Position numbers and translations under genes: made by a program. Shown piece by piece: positions 17,823 to 26,168 of a stretch of DNA of 64,000 nucleotides. The notes under the pieces were generated by a model. The model was given only the letters and a program-made list of their open reading frames with translations, was not told where the DNA came from and searched no databases. The DNA lies in the NCBI GenBank assembly GCA_021741245.1, contig JAIOYF010000001.1, positions 124,001-188,000 of the forward strand, in the 5' to 3' direction. The number at the start of each line of letters is the position of its first letter. Position 1 is the stretch's first letter. This DNA is from Paracoccaceae bacterium. GTDB lineage: Bacteria > Pseudomonadota > Alphaproteobacteria > Rhodobacterales > Rhodobacteraceae.

Positions 17823-18716
17823 ATGACCATGCCGACCATTCCGGGATTTACCCGCCGCCGTATAGGCCTTTCCACCATAACCTTGTCGGTGCAAGAGGCC
17901 GGATCAGGCCCGGCCTTGGTTCTGCTGCACGGTTATCCGCAAAATGGTATGTGTTGGGCGCCAGTGGCAGCGGCGTTTGCCAAGACCCATAGGGTCATCA
18001 TCTCGGATTTGCGTGGCTATGGTGCCTCGGATGCCCCGGCGGATGATGCCGCGCATCTGACCTATTCCAAGCGCCAGATGGCGGCGGATATCGTGGCCCT
18101 GCTGGACAGCCTGTCATTGGAAACCGCCATGGTTCTGGGGCATGATCGCGGTGCGCGGGTCAGCTATCGGCTTGCGCTGGATCATCCGTCGCGGGTCAGC
18201 CGCCTTGGGATCATCGAGATCGCACCCACGGGGGACTACTGGGCGAATTGGGGGGCTGAACTTGCGATGGCGGCCTATCACTGGACCTTTCTTGCCCAGC
18301 CCGCCCCCTTGCCAGAGCGGATGATCGGGGCGGACCCGGTGGCCTATATCGACCACACTTTGCAAAGCTGGACCCTGTCGAAATCGCTGGCGCCATTCCC
18401 GCCAGATAGTCTGCACAGCTATCGTGCGCAGGCGATGGAGCCAGAACGCCTCCATGCGATGTGTGCCGATTACAGGGCAGGGGCCACGACCGATCGTTTC
18501 GATGATGAGGCAGACCGCGCCGCTGGCAACAAGATAACAGTGCCTCTGCGGTTTCTTTATGGCCATCACGGCTTTCCCGCCCGCACGGGTGATCCCGAAG
18601 GCATCTGGCGCAACTGGGCAACGGATGTCACCGCAAGTGCCTGCGAAAGTGGTCACTTTGTGATGGAAGAAAACCCTGAAGCCGTGATCGGGGCCTTTGG
18701 CCCGTTCTTTGCCTGA
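17823..18716 (+). CDS. Alpha/beta hydrolase, fluoroacetate dehalogenase-like
   Basis: This 297-residue alpha/beta hydrolase has the oxyanion segment LLHGYPQN and a nucleophile elbow GHDRGAR with Asp108, so it belongs to the epoxide hydrolase/haloalkanoate dehalogenase side, not to serine esterases. Arg109 and Arg112 follow the nucleophile, His153-Trp154 lie in YHWTFLAQPAPLPE, Tyr217 in DYRAGA and the general base His278 in ESGHF. These are the carboxylate- and halide-binding positions of fluoroacetate dehalogenase as I recall it. The relay acid position appears to be Glu132, not Asp. The gene stands alone behind AAAAGAGG. Confidence 0.8.
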   Translation: MTMPTIPGFTRRRIGLSTITLSVQEAGSGPALVLLHGYPQNGMCWAPVAAAFAKTHRVIISDLRGYGASDAPADDAAHLTYSKRQMAADIVALLDSLSLETAMVLGHDRGARVSYRLALDHPSRVSRLGIIEIAPTGDYWANWGAELAMAAYHWTFLAQPAPLPERMIGADPVAYIDHTLQSWTLSKSLAPFPPDSLHSYRAQAMEPERLHAMCADYRAGATTDRFDDEADRAAGNKITVPLRFLYGHHGFPARTGDPEGIWRNWATDVTASACESGHFVMEENPEAVIGAFGPFFA

Positions 18717-18743
18717 GGTCGGCCCCTTGGTCCGTGATCATAC

Positions 18744-19841
18744 TTAGCTCGCGCGCAAGGTGATCGTGGAAAGGCTTAGTCCCGCCGCATCGCGAATGAT
18801 CGCAACGGCGATCCCGTCAAGTATCAGGGTCACATCCTGCGTATCACCAACCAGCGCCGAGGTCAGCACGGGCGAGGAGTGAAGACCCGCGTCATAATAC
18901 ACGACCAGATCGTCTTCGGCGGGGTCATAGTCACTGATCTGGGCCACAGGCCCGCCCTGCGCGATATCAAAAAGGTGAAAGCTGTCAGCCCCTGAACCGC
19001 CCATGGCGTAGTCACCCTGACCCAGCATCAAGACATCGTCGCCGGCCCCGCCATTCAGAAAGTCCATCTCGTCATCTGGTCCATCGGCGGACTGGCCCCA
19101 GATCGTGTCATTGCCATCGCCCCCGTCAAGCGTGTCTTGTCCAGTGCCGCCCTCCAACCCATCATCGCCTGCGCCACCTGCCAGCCAATCTGCGCCCTCA
19201 CCCCCATCGAGGCTGTCTTGACCTTCGCCGCCTTGCAGGGTGTCGGCGCCTTCGCCCCCCAACAAGAGATCGTCGCCCGACTGGCCGGCCAGCGAGTCAT
19301 TCCCAGCGTCGCCCGAAAGCGTATCGTTGCCATCGCCCGCAATCAGGCTGTCGTCGCCGTCTTCGCCAGAAAGAGTATCGTCCCCGGCCCCGCCATCCAG
19401 ATGATCTTGGCCAGCACCGCCCAGCATGGCATCATTGCCGCCGCGCCCGGTCAAAAGATCATCGCCGTCGCCACCAAAAAGCGTGTCGGCTGCGTCCTCT
19501 CCATTCAGGATATCATCCGTGGCCCCGCCGGAAAGGATGACAGAGCTATCCTCGGCGTCTGCGATATCGTCAGACACAGGCATGCCCGCAACGACCTCGC
19601 CTGATTGTGTGTTTGAGATCGGAGCGATGGCCTCAGCGCTGAGCGGAAGGGGAATATCCTCCTCCTCATCGTCGACCGCCCAATCCAACATGGTTTCCCC
19701 GTTGGCACTCATCCCGCCGGTCGATTCGCCGTGCTCGGCTTCTTCGGGGTCGGCCTCTTCTTCATCAGATGTGGTTTTTGTGAACGCATCCACCACAAGG
19801 CCCGCGCCCAATGCGCCAAAAATCGCAAGCATTGCCAGCAT
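18744..19841 (-). CDS. Small RTX calcium-binding protein with N-terminal membrane segment
   Basis: The protein (365 residues from this start) begins with a hydrophobic segment (about residues 1-19), continues with an acidic linker rich in Glu and Asp to about residue 100, and then has roughly fifteen glycine- and aspartate-rich nonapeptides of the GGxGxDxLx type (about residues 105-275) that fold into a calcium-binding beta-roll. A C-terminal beta domain follows. The N-terminal anchor is unlike secreted RTX toxins and suggests a membrane-held calcium-binding protein. I prefer ATG 19841, nine bases behind GAAAGG; GTG 19850 directly abuts that site. Confidence 0.78.
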   Translation of the reverse strand: MLAMLAIFGALGAGLVVDAFTKTTSDEEEADPEEAEHGESTGGMSANGETMLDWAVDDEEEDIPLPLSAEAIAPISNTQSGEVVAGMPVSDDIADAEDSSVILSGGATDDILNGEDAADTLFGGDGDDLLTGRGGNDAMLGGAGQDHLDGGAGDDTLSGEDGDDSLIAGDGNDTLSGDAGNDSLAGQSGDDLLLGGEGADTLQGGEGQDSLDGGEGADWLAGGAGDDGLEGGTGQDTLDGGDGNDTIWGQSADGPDDEMDFLNGGAGDDVLMLGQGDYAMGGSGADSFHLFDIAQGGPVAQISDYDPAEDDLVVYYDAGLHSSPVLTSALVGDTQDVTLILDGIAVAIIRDAAGLSLSTITLRAS

Positions 19842-20198
19842 CACCCACACCCTTTCGTTCCGCGCACCCCAGCGCGCCGTTAACTATGTTTTCGGACAAA
19901 CACATGATTGCAAAAGAAAACATGCAGTGACCCTAGCATGATTCTCATCGCATCTCTATGAATCTGGTGGGGTTGCAGCGGGGTTTCTGTCGCCATACTT
20001 AACGGCTGATTGTTTTTGTCCCGTGGCGGCCAGCACAGCTTGTTTCCCCCACGGCACATCGCGGACCGCAAATCAGGCTTCCATTTTGACAGGGTTTCTT
20101 CTATAGACCCCCATCTCTTGATGTTGTCAGGGGATATATTGGTCTTGCTGGACGACATCCCGGCCTGCACCGCAACCCTTCTGCACAGGAGACATCCG
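19842..20198. other. Intergenic region between the RTX gene and rpsO
   Basis: 357 bases without a supportable gene. The left part is AT-rich and should hold the promoter of the leftward RTX gene. On the right, a TTGACA at 20086-20091 and a TATAGA at 20102-20107 lie close together; their spacing is too short for one classical promoter, but the AT-rich patch is the best candidate for rpsO transcription. The rest is probably rpsO leader RNA. I see no repeat or RNA gene. Confidence 0.4.
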
Positions 20199-20468
20199 AT
20201 GTCGATCACCGTTGAAGAAAAAGCCCGTCTGATCAAGGAATACGCAACCAAAGAAGGCGACACCGGTTCGCCCGAAGTTCAGGTTGCGATCCTGTCGTCG
20301 CGCATCGCTACCCTGACCGAGCACTTCAAGAGCCACAAGAAAGACAACCACTCGCGTCGTGGTCTTTTGATGATGGTGGCCCAGCGCCGCAAGTTGCTGG
20401 ACTATCTGAAGGGCAAGGAAGAAGCACGTTATACCGCGCTGATCGCACGCCTCGGCCTGCGCCGCTAA
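20199..20468 (+). CDS. rpsO: Ribosomal protein S15
   Basis: The 89-residue protein is a complete S15 with [25 protein letters not shown] and LLDYLKGK. It binds 16S rRNA early in 30S assembly. An AGGAGA ribosome-binding site stands upstream of the ATG. A strong hairpin follows at 20491-20520, and pnp lies downstream as in most bacteria, with one small leftward gene in between. Confidence 0.97.
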   Translation: MSITVEEKARLIKEYATKEGDTGSPEVQVAILSSRIATLTEHFKSHKKDNHSRRGLLMMVAQRRKLLDYLKGKEEARYTALIARLGLRR

Positions 20469-20490
20469 TCCCGCGGATTTGTTTTCACGC

Positions 20491-20524
20491 AAACGCCCGT
20501 GCCGAAAGGTACGGGCGTTTTGCG
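20491..20524 (+). terminator. Rho-independent terminator of rpsO
   Basis: A perfect ten-base stem (AAACGCCCGT pairing with ACGGGCGTTT) encloses a ten-base loop. The right arm ends in a short T run (TTTT). Confidence 0.8.
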
Positions 20525-20546
20525 TTCTGGACGTTATGAGCCGACC

Positions 20547-20936
20547 TTACGCGGGTTCCTTCCCCTGCAGAATCCACGCTTCGGCCGCCTTCTCCCAATT
20601 CGGGTTGGTGTCTGCTGAAAAGTAACGCTCTTTTGTGTAGATCCCGGTCAACTTTGCGATCCGTTCAAACTGCATCTGAATGATGGCGCTTTTGACAATC
20701 ACGGCCGACCGCTTGAGCCCGGACTTGTTGCCCGCGCGCTGCGCCGATTCCAATATCGCGGCCGCCTCTTTGGGCAGCACGGCCATTTCCCGCAAATCGA
20801 CCATGATAAGTCCATTCGGGTTGGGTTGTGACATTGCGGTACGCATTTCGTTCAGCCATTCCTTCATCTCTTCCAAGCCAATGCGACCAGTAAAACTGAT
20901 CCTGACATAGCCCTGAGTTTGCGAAATTTCATACAT
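20547..20936 (-). CDS. STAS/SpoIIAA-like domain protein
   Basis: The 129-residue protein looks like a single STAS/SpoIIAA-like fold: beta strand YVRISFTGRI, helix EEMKEWLNEMRTAM, the strand GLIMVDLREM, and the helix AAAILESAQRAG. Such domains bind proteins or lipids, often in regulation; the partner is not visible here. I chose ATG 20936 behind GGGAATGAAAGA; an in-frame ATG at 20954 follows directly after a small CGGCT/AGCCG hairpin. It sits alone, leftward, between rpsO and pnp. Confidence 0.65.
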   Translation of the reverse strand: MYEISQTQGYVRISFTGRIGLEEMKEWLNEMRTAMSQPNPNGLIMVDLREMAVLPKEAAAILESAQRAGNKSGLKRSAVIVKSAIIQMQFERIAKLTGIYTKERYFSADTNPNWEKAAEAWILQGKEPA

Positions 20937-21236
20937 TCTTTCATTCCCACACATCGGCTTTTCAGCCGAACCAACATTCTCTTATCAAAAGATCAAGAAC
21001 GACCGGATGCAGCGCCGATTTAGGCCATGTGGCGTTCTTAGGGTGCAGAGGTGCAGCGTAAGCTTCGCAAACACCGCGCTTTCCAAACGACCCGTTTTGC
21101 TGTAGACGCGCGCCATCTGTGACGTGAGGCCCGCCCCCGGCCACATGCAAAGGATAGGGGGCGGCGGCAATGGGGCCGCCATGCAAAACGGAAGACACGG
21201 GATACGCCTGTGGGTGCTTCCAAGAGGAAACGATAG

Positions 21237-23378
21237 ATGTTCAACGTGACGACGAAAACAATCCAGTGGGGCAATGAAACGCTCAAGCTGGAATCGGGCA
21301 AGGTTGCCCGCCAAGCTGATGGCACCGTGATTGCCACCTTGGGTGAAACCAGCGTTATGGCCAACGTGACCTTTGCGAAAGCCGCAAAGCCGGGCCAGGA
21401 CTTTTTCCCACTGACCGTCCACTACCAAGAGAAATACTATGCCGCCGGTAAAATCCCGGGCGGTTTCTTCAAGCGCGAAGCCCGCCCGAGCGAGAAAGAG
21501 ACGCTGACCTCGCGTCTGATCGACCGCCCCTGCCGCCCGCTGTTTGTCGAAGGCTTCAAGAACGAAGTGCTGCTGATGTGCACCGTGCTCAGCCACGATC
21601 TGGTGAATGAACCCGATATCGTGGCCATGATCGCCGCCTCGGCCGCGCTGACGATTTCCGGCGTGCCATTCATGGGCCCGATTGGGGCTGCCCGCGTTGG
21701 TTTCAGCAACGGTGCCTATGTACTGAACCCCGATGTCGAAGACATGCAGAATCTGCGCAACAACCCCGATCAGCGCCTTGATCTGGTCGTCGCCGGCACC
21801 AAAGACGCCGTGATGATGGTTGAGTCCGAGGCCTATGAGCTGTCGGAAGCCGAGATGCTGGGTGCGGTCAAGTTTGGCCATGAGGCGATGCAACCCGTGA
21901 TCGACATGATCATGGACTTTGCCGAAGACTGCGCCAAAGAGCCGTTTGATTTCAGCCCACCAGACTATTCGGCGCTGTATGCAAAGGTGAAAACCGCAGG
22001 CGAGGCGCAGATGCGCGCCGCTTTCGCGATCCGCGACAAGCAAGAGCGCACCACCGCGATCTCGGCAGCCGTATCGGCCATCAAGGGCGCGATGTCGGAA
22101 GAAGATCTGGCCGATGTGAACCTTGGCTCTGCGATCAAAAAGCTGGAATCGTCGATCCTGCGCGGCGACGTTGTGAAAAACGGCACCCGTATTGATGGCC
22201 GCGACACCAAAACGGTGCGCGCAATCACTTGTGAGACCGGCATCCTGCCGCGGACCCACGGTTCGGCCCTGTTCACCCGTGGCGAGACCCAAGGTCTGGT
22301 CGTGACCACCCTTGGCACCGGCGAAGATGAGCAGATCATCGACGCCCTGCACGGCAATTCACGCTCCAACTTCTTGCTGCACTATAACTTCCCTCCCTAT
22401 TCGGTGGGTGAAGTGGGTCGTGTCGGCTCCCCCGGCCGTCGTGAGATTGGCCATGGCAAGCTGGCATGGCGCGCGCTTCAGGCGGTTTTGCCTGCGGCAA
22501 CCGACTTCCCCTATACCATCCGTGTGGTGTCCGAGATCACTGAATCCAACGGCTCGTCGTCGATGGCTTCGGTCTGCGGCGGTTCGCTGTCGATGATGGA
22601 TGCGGGCGTTCCGCTGAAGGCGCCTGTTGCTGGCGTGGCCATGGGTCTGATCCTTGAAGACGACGGCTCCTACGCCGTTCTGACCGATATCTTGGGTGAT
22701 GAAGATCACTTGGGCGATATGGACTTCAAGGTTGCCGGCACTGCCAACGGCATCACCAGCTTGCAGATGGACATCAAGATTGCCGGCATCACGCCCGCGA
22801 TCATGGAGCAGGCGCTTGCGCAGGCAAAAGATGGCCGGATGCACATTCTGGGCGAAATGGCAAAATCGCTGACCTCGGCGCAGGCGTTCAGCCAGTACGC
22901 GCCCAAGATCGAGACGATGCAGATTCCAACCGACAAGATCCGTGAAGTGATCGGCTCGGGCGGCAAGGTCATCCGCGAAATCGTGGAAACCTCTGGTGCC
23001 AAGGTCGACATCAACGACGACGGCCAGATCAAGATCGCCTCGAACGATGCCGCAGCGATCAAGCGCGCCTATGACATGATCTATTCGATCGTGGCAGAGC
23101 CGGAAGAGGGCCGCGTCTACACCGGTAAGGTTGTCAAACTCGTCGATTTCGGCGCTTTCGTGAACTTCTTTGGTAAGCGTGATGGTTTGGTTCACGTTTC
23201 CCAGATCGCCAACAAGCGTCTGAACCACCCGAATGAAATCCTGAAAGAAGGCCAAGAAGTGAAGGTCAAACTTCTGGGCTTTGACGATCGTGGCAAGGTG
23301 CGCCTTGGCATGAAGATGGTTGATCAGGAAACCGGCGAAGAAGTTGTCGAAAAGAAAGAAGAATCCACCGAAGGGTGA
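21237..23378 (+). CDS. pnp: Polyribonucleotide nucleotidyltransferase (PNPase)
   Basis: PNPase degrades RNA 3' to 5' with phosphate. The 713-residue protein has two RNase PH domains, an alpha-helical linker between, the KH domain with the GSGG loop at about residue 570 ([16 protein letters not shown]) and a C-terminal S1 domain from about residue 624 ([15 protein letters not shown]). The ATG at 21237 follows AGAGGAAA. The 282 bases upstream, from the STAS gene, should contain its promoter and leader. A strong terminator follows. Confidence 0.97.
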   Translation: MFNVTTKTIQWGNETLKLESGKVARQADGTVIATLGETSVMANVTFAKAAKPGQDFFPLTVHYQEKYYAAGKIPGGFFKREARPSEKETLTSRLIDRPCRPLFVEGFKNEVLLMCTVLSHDLVNEPDIVAMIAASAALTISGVPFMGPIGAARVGFSNGAYVLNPDVEDMQNLRNNPDQRLDLVVAGTKDAVMMVESEAYELSEAEMLGAVKFGHEAMQPVIDMIMDFAEDCAKEPFDFSPPDYSALYAKVKTAGEAQMRAAFAIRDKQERTTAISAAVSAIKGAMSEEDLADVNLGSAIKKLESSILRGDVVKNGTRIDGRDTKTVRAITCETGILPRTHGSALFTRGETQGLVVTTLGTGEDEQIIDALHGNSRSNFLLHYNFPPYSVGEVGRVGSPGRREIGHGKLAWRALQAVLPAATDFPYTIRVVSEITESNGSSSMASVCGGSLSMMDAGVPLKAPVAGVAMGLILEDDGSYAVLTDILGDEDHLGDMDFKVAGTANGITSLQMDIKIAGITPAIMEQALAQAKDGRMHILGEMAKSLTSAQAFSQYAPKIETMQIPTDKIREVIGSGGKVIREIVETSGAKVDINDDGQIKIASNDAAAIKRAYDMIYSIVAEPEEGRVYTGKVVKLVDFGAFVNFFGKRDGLVHVSQIANKRLNHPNEILKEGQEVKVKLLGFDDRGKVRLGMKMVDQETGEEVVEKKEESTEG

Positions 23379-23394
23379 TCTTCTGTGCAGTAGA

Positions 23395-23432
23395 AAAAGG
23401 GGCCCCAGAGCAATCTGGGGCCCTTTTCTTTT
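23395..23432 (+). terminator. Rho-independent terminator of pnp
   Basis: GGGCCCCAGA (23400-23409) pairs perfectly with TCTGGGGCCC (23414-23423) around a GCAA tetraloop, with A residues before and TTTTCTTTT after. The flanking A and T runs would let it work on both strands. Confidence 0.93.
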
Positions 23433-23606
23433 GCGCTGGGGATGGCCAAAATTCGCTTCAGCTTGCGCAGACTCACATTCAACCAAGGGCAGCGCTGCTA
23501 CACCTGTCATAAAACTTCTCGACGATGGCAGGGTTAACGAAGCTTTGTCTTTTCTCGCGTCAAAACTGCCGTAATTTTGTGGGACGTGCCAGAAAGGTTT
23601 TTTCAC

Positions 23607-24212
23607 ATGCCAATTGACCGCCGCAGTTTTCTGACCACTGCAACAGCAACGCTTTTGTCCGGGGCCATCGCGGCCCCAGCGATTGCCCAGACCAAACCCA
23701 ACCGAAAGACTTATGTCGTCCCGCCGGAGCATCAGCCCATAACGCTGCGCCTGCGCGACAAATTCGAAGAGGGTCAGATCCTTGTCGATCCAAACACCTT
23801 TTCGCTTTACTGGACCCTTCCCAAGCGACAAGCCCTGCGCTTCGTCGTTGGTGTCGGCAAGGGTGATCTTTATACGCCCGGCACATTCCATATCGGTGCA
23901 AAGAAGGAATGGCCAAGCTGGACCCCGACCAAGGAAATGATCGCCCGTAGCCCCGGCCACTACGCGCAATACGCCAATGGCATGCCGGGTGGGCCAAGCA
24001 ATCCTTTGGGGGCGCGGGCGCTTTATCTGTTTACCGAAGAGCGCGGTGATACCTTCTTGCGCATCCACGGCACGCCCGATCCTTGGACGATTGGCTCGGC
24101 TGTTTCAAACGGCTGTGTGCGTTTGGTCAATGTGCAGATCGAACAGCTTTACGCCTTGGTTCCGATGGGAACCAAGGTCGTGCTTTATCCAAAGCGGTCG
24201 CAAAAGGCCTAA
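23607..24212 (+). CDS. L,D-transpeptidase (YkuD domain), exported
   Basis: The 201-residue protein has a twin-arginine-like signal (DRRSFLTT, hydrophobic stretch, cleavage near APAIAQ). The YkuD catalytic region reads HGTPDPWTIGSAVSNGCVRL, with the catalytic cysteine in SNGCVRL and the upstream histidine. These enzymes cross-link peptidoglycan or attach proteins to it. The ATG at 23607 gives the normal signal peptide; a TTG 30 bases upstream adds unlikely residues. It overlaps the end of the converging DUF2157 gene by four bases. Confidence 0.92.
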   Translation: MPIDRRSFLTTATATLLSGAIAAPAIAQTKPNRKTYVVPPEHQPITLRLRDKFEEGQILVDPNTFSLYWTLPKRQALRFVVGVGKGDLYTPGTFHIGAKKEWPSWTPTKEMIARSPGHYAQYANGMPGGPSNPLGARALYLFTEERGDTFLRIHGTPDPWTIGSAVSNGCVRLVNVQIEQLYALVPMGTKVVLYPKRSQKA

Positions 24213-25408
24213 ACCGGGGTAGGGCGGGCGGCGAACCATTGGTTCAGCCGCCATGCCCCCCATGCCAGTGGAATGGCCGCGAACCCGCCGATGACATAGG
24301 CAAGGGGTTCGTCTGCAAAACTCTCAAACAGCTGTGTATAGGCGTGGATGCCCGCAAAGGTCAGCGCTGCATTGAACAGCACACGCCGCCCCGTTTGCGC
24401 GGACCATGCGCCAATCCCGATCAACGCCAGCGCCCAGAGGATCGAATAGACCGACTCTGAGATCACCAAGGTGCTTGAGCGGAACGCGAGCTCTGCGGCC
24501 TCGAACTGCTCATAAGTCATTTCAGTTGTCCACGCATTGCGGCCCGGCCCCCAGACGGACTGGCCAACCACATCCCCGAACAGTGATCCGACCAGTGCCG
24601 ACAGGTTTGCCACAACAAAGGCAAGAATGGCGAGGGTTCTGCCATGCGCGGCGGATCGTTCCGGCAAACGTTTTGCCCACCACAACATGCCCGCCACCAA
24701 TGCGCCCATTTGCAAAATGGTCAGCGTCGGTTCCGGTGACCAAAACACATAGGCCGCCCCAAAATATCCTGTGCCCGTGTCAAGCATCTGCGCAAAGGGG
24801 ATGATGGACAACGCCGTGAAAAATCGCACGTTGATCAGCCAGCCAGCCCCCGCAATCGCTATCGCCGCATAGAGGAAGAACACTGTCCGAAGCGGCCCTC
24901 CAATGGCCAAATCCTCGGCCAGCACACCGAGGCCTGAAAGGTGCAGCGCAAGGCCCATCAAAAGGATTGCACCTTGCACAAACCTTGTGGTCAACCCTCC
25001 CCAGATCATCGCGCGCCCGGCAATCGCGACCACGAGCGCCCCGCCCAGCGTCATGATCCAGCCTGCGTGATCGGGATATTTATCCACCAGTTCCAAACCG
25101 GCCCCGCCGATCAACATGCCCGCACCGATCAGGGCGGCGGCATTGCCGAACATGCGAACGGTATCCGGGGTTTTGGCCAAGATCACCAGGCCGGCAACCA
25201 GCAAGAGCGTTCCCGTGACCGCGACGGCCACCGCATTGGCCAACCAAAAGATCATGCCACCCGTGGCCGCCAAAACGCCTGTGCAAAGGACGGTATTGAT
25301 CGCCAGCGAAACCATCGTTTCCCTGGCGCGGTCTTCGACGATCCGGGCCTGCTGGGGTGTCAGGACCCCATCGGCAACAAGTTGAGTGGTATTGACCAAG
25401 CTATGCAT
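24209..25408 (-). CDS. DUF2157-like multispanning membrane protein
   Basis: A cytoplasmic start of about 30 residues (LVADGVLTPQQARIVEDRARE) is followed by roughly ten hydrophobic segments in 399 residues. The short helical N-terminal part plus many membrane helices matches DUF2157 proteins, whose role is unknown. An AGGAGG site stands in front of the ATG. Two inverted repeats of the form TGAAC-N3-GTTCA lie directly upstream, so the gene is probably controlled by a dimeric repressor. Confidence 0.72.
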   Translation of the reverse strand: MHSLVNTTQLVADGVLTPQQARIVEDRARETMVSLAINTVLCTGVLAATGGMIFWLANAVAVAVTGTLLLVAGLVILAKTPDTVRMFGNAAALIGAGMLIGGAGLELVDKYPDHAGWIMTLGGALVVAIAGRAMIWGGLTTRFVQGAILLMGLALHLSGLGVLAEDLAIGGPLRTVFFLYAAIAIAGAGWLINVRFFTALSIIPFAQMLDTGTGYFGAAYVFWSPEPTLTILQMGALVAGMLWWAKRLPERSAAHGRTLAILAFVVANLSALVGSLFGDVVGQSVWGPGRNAWTTEMTYEQFEAAELAFRSSTLVISESVYSILWALALIGIGAWSAQTGRRVLFNAALTFAGIHAYTQLFESFADEPLAYVIGGFAAIPLAWGAWRLNQWFAARPTPV

Positions 25409-25420
25409 GGCATCCTCCTG

Positions 25421-25433
25421 TGAACATTGTTCA
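25421..25433. promoter_or_regulatory. Operator-like inverted repeat 1 before the DUF2157 gene
   Basis: TGAACATTGTTCA is a perfect inverted repeat with a three-base centre, 13 bases upstream of the start codon, at or just after the expected transcription start. Confidence 0.6.
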
Positions 25434-25447
25434 AATTAATACGCAGA

Positions 25448-25464
25448 TTTGAACGTCGTTCAAA
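25448..25464. promoter_or_regulatory. Operator-like inverted repeat 2 before the DUF2157 gene
   Basis: TTTGAACGTCGTTCAAA is a perfect inverted repeat with seven-base arms and a three-base centre. It shares the TGAAC-N3-GTTCA core with repeat 1, and the centres are 29 bases apart. Leftward, TTGAAC inside it could be the -35 element with TATTAA 16 bases on as -10, so a bound repressor would cover the promoter. Confidence 0.65.
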
Positions 25465-26168
25465 ACATTTATTGGCGGAGTGTATCATGACGTCACGTCA
25501 CAGATCCAAGGCTTGGTGTCTGGCCTGTCGCCCTTGGTCTGAGTGATTTGCAATTCCCACCTGTTTGCAACCGCGGCGGAAAACGGCGATGGCCCGTCCA
25601 GACCTTTGCAAAAGGCTAACCCGTTCAAAACGGCTTACAGACTTTGGCGGTAACTCTCTCGTTGAAAGCAGGGGCGCGCAAAACATGCGCATCGGGCACA
25701 AAGTTTCTACGCAGACGACAGTTTGCCCCAAGACCACGAACGTCTGATCGCTGACGCGTATAAAGTTCGACAAAATTGTGGCAAAATCCTTTCTCGTACA
25801 CTCGCCGTGATTTGACGATAAAGCCGTTTCTTGCAAGTCAAGGTTGTTAACGGCCTGCCTGCACCTTTCGCAACGTGCGATTCCGCCCAAAAACGAGTGC
25901 CAAAGGGTAAAAAAGTCCCGCATGGGACGGACTTAGCAAGAAGCGGTGACCGTCGTCCGCACTCAGATCACGCCGTTCAGAAATCTAACTTTTGGCCGAA
26001 TGTATCCAACTTTCGGACATTCTGAACCAATACGAAGGGCTGTAGTCAAGGGGGTGTCTTGCCCTGCTTGCGTTACTGTCGGACGCCAAGTCACTGGACC
26101 CAAATCTGAAGGAGACTTCAGGTCCCAAGGACGAAACCACCCGCACAGAGTACAGAGTTGGGTGATAG
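25465..26168. other. Long leader region upstream of the giant RTX gene
   Basis: About 700 bases without a gene I can support. It is visibly less G+C-rich than the coding regions around it. Short features are a TGACGTCACGTCA direct/inverted motif near 25488 and a GTCCC-GCAT-GGGAC hairpin near 25912 preceded by an A run. A leftward open frame of 141 codons (25498-25923) has no ribosome-binding site and no recognisable domain. The region probably holds the promoter and regulatory sites of the RTX gene and possibly a long 5' leader. Confidence 0.45.

Noticed and set aside
25498-25923. Leftward open frame of 141 codons in the leader of the RTX gene
   Set aside because: No ribosome-binding site, no recognisable domain, atypical composition for this genome, and no coupling to neighbours.
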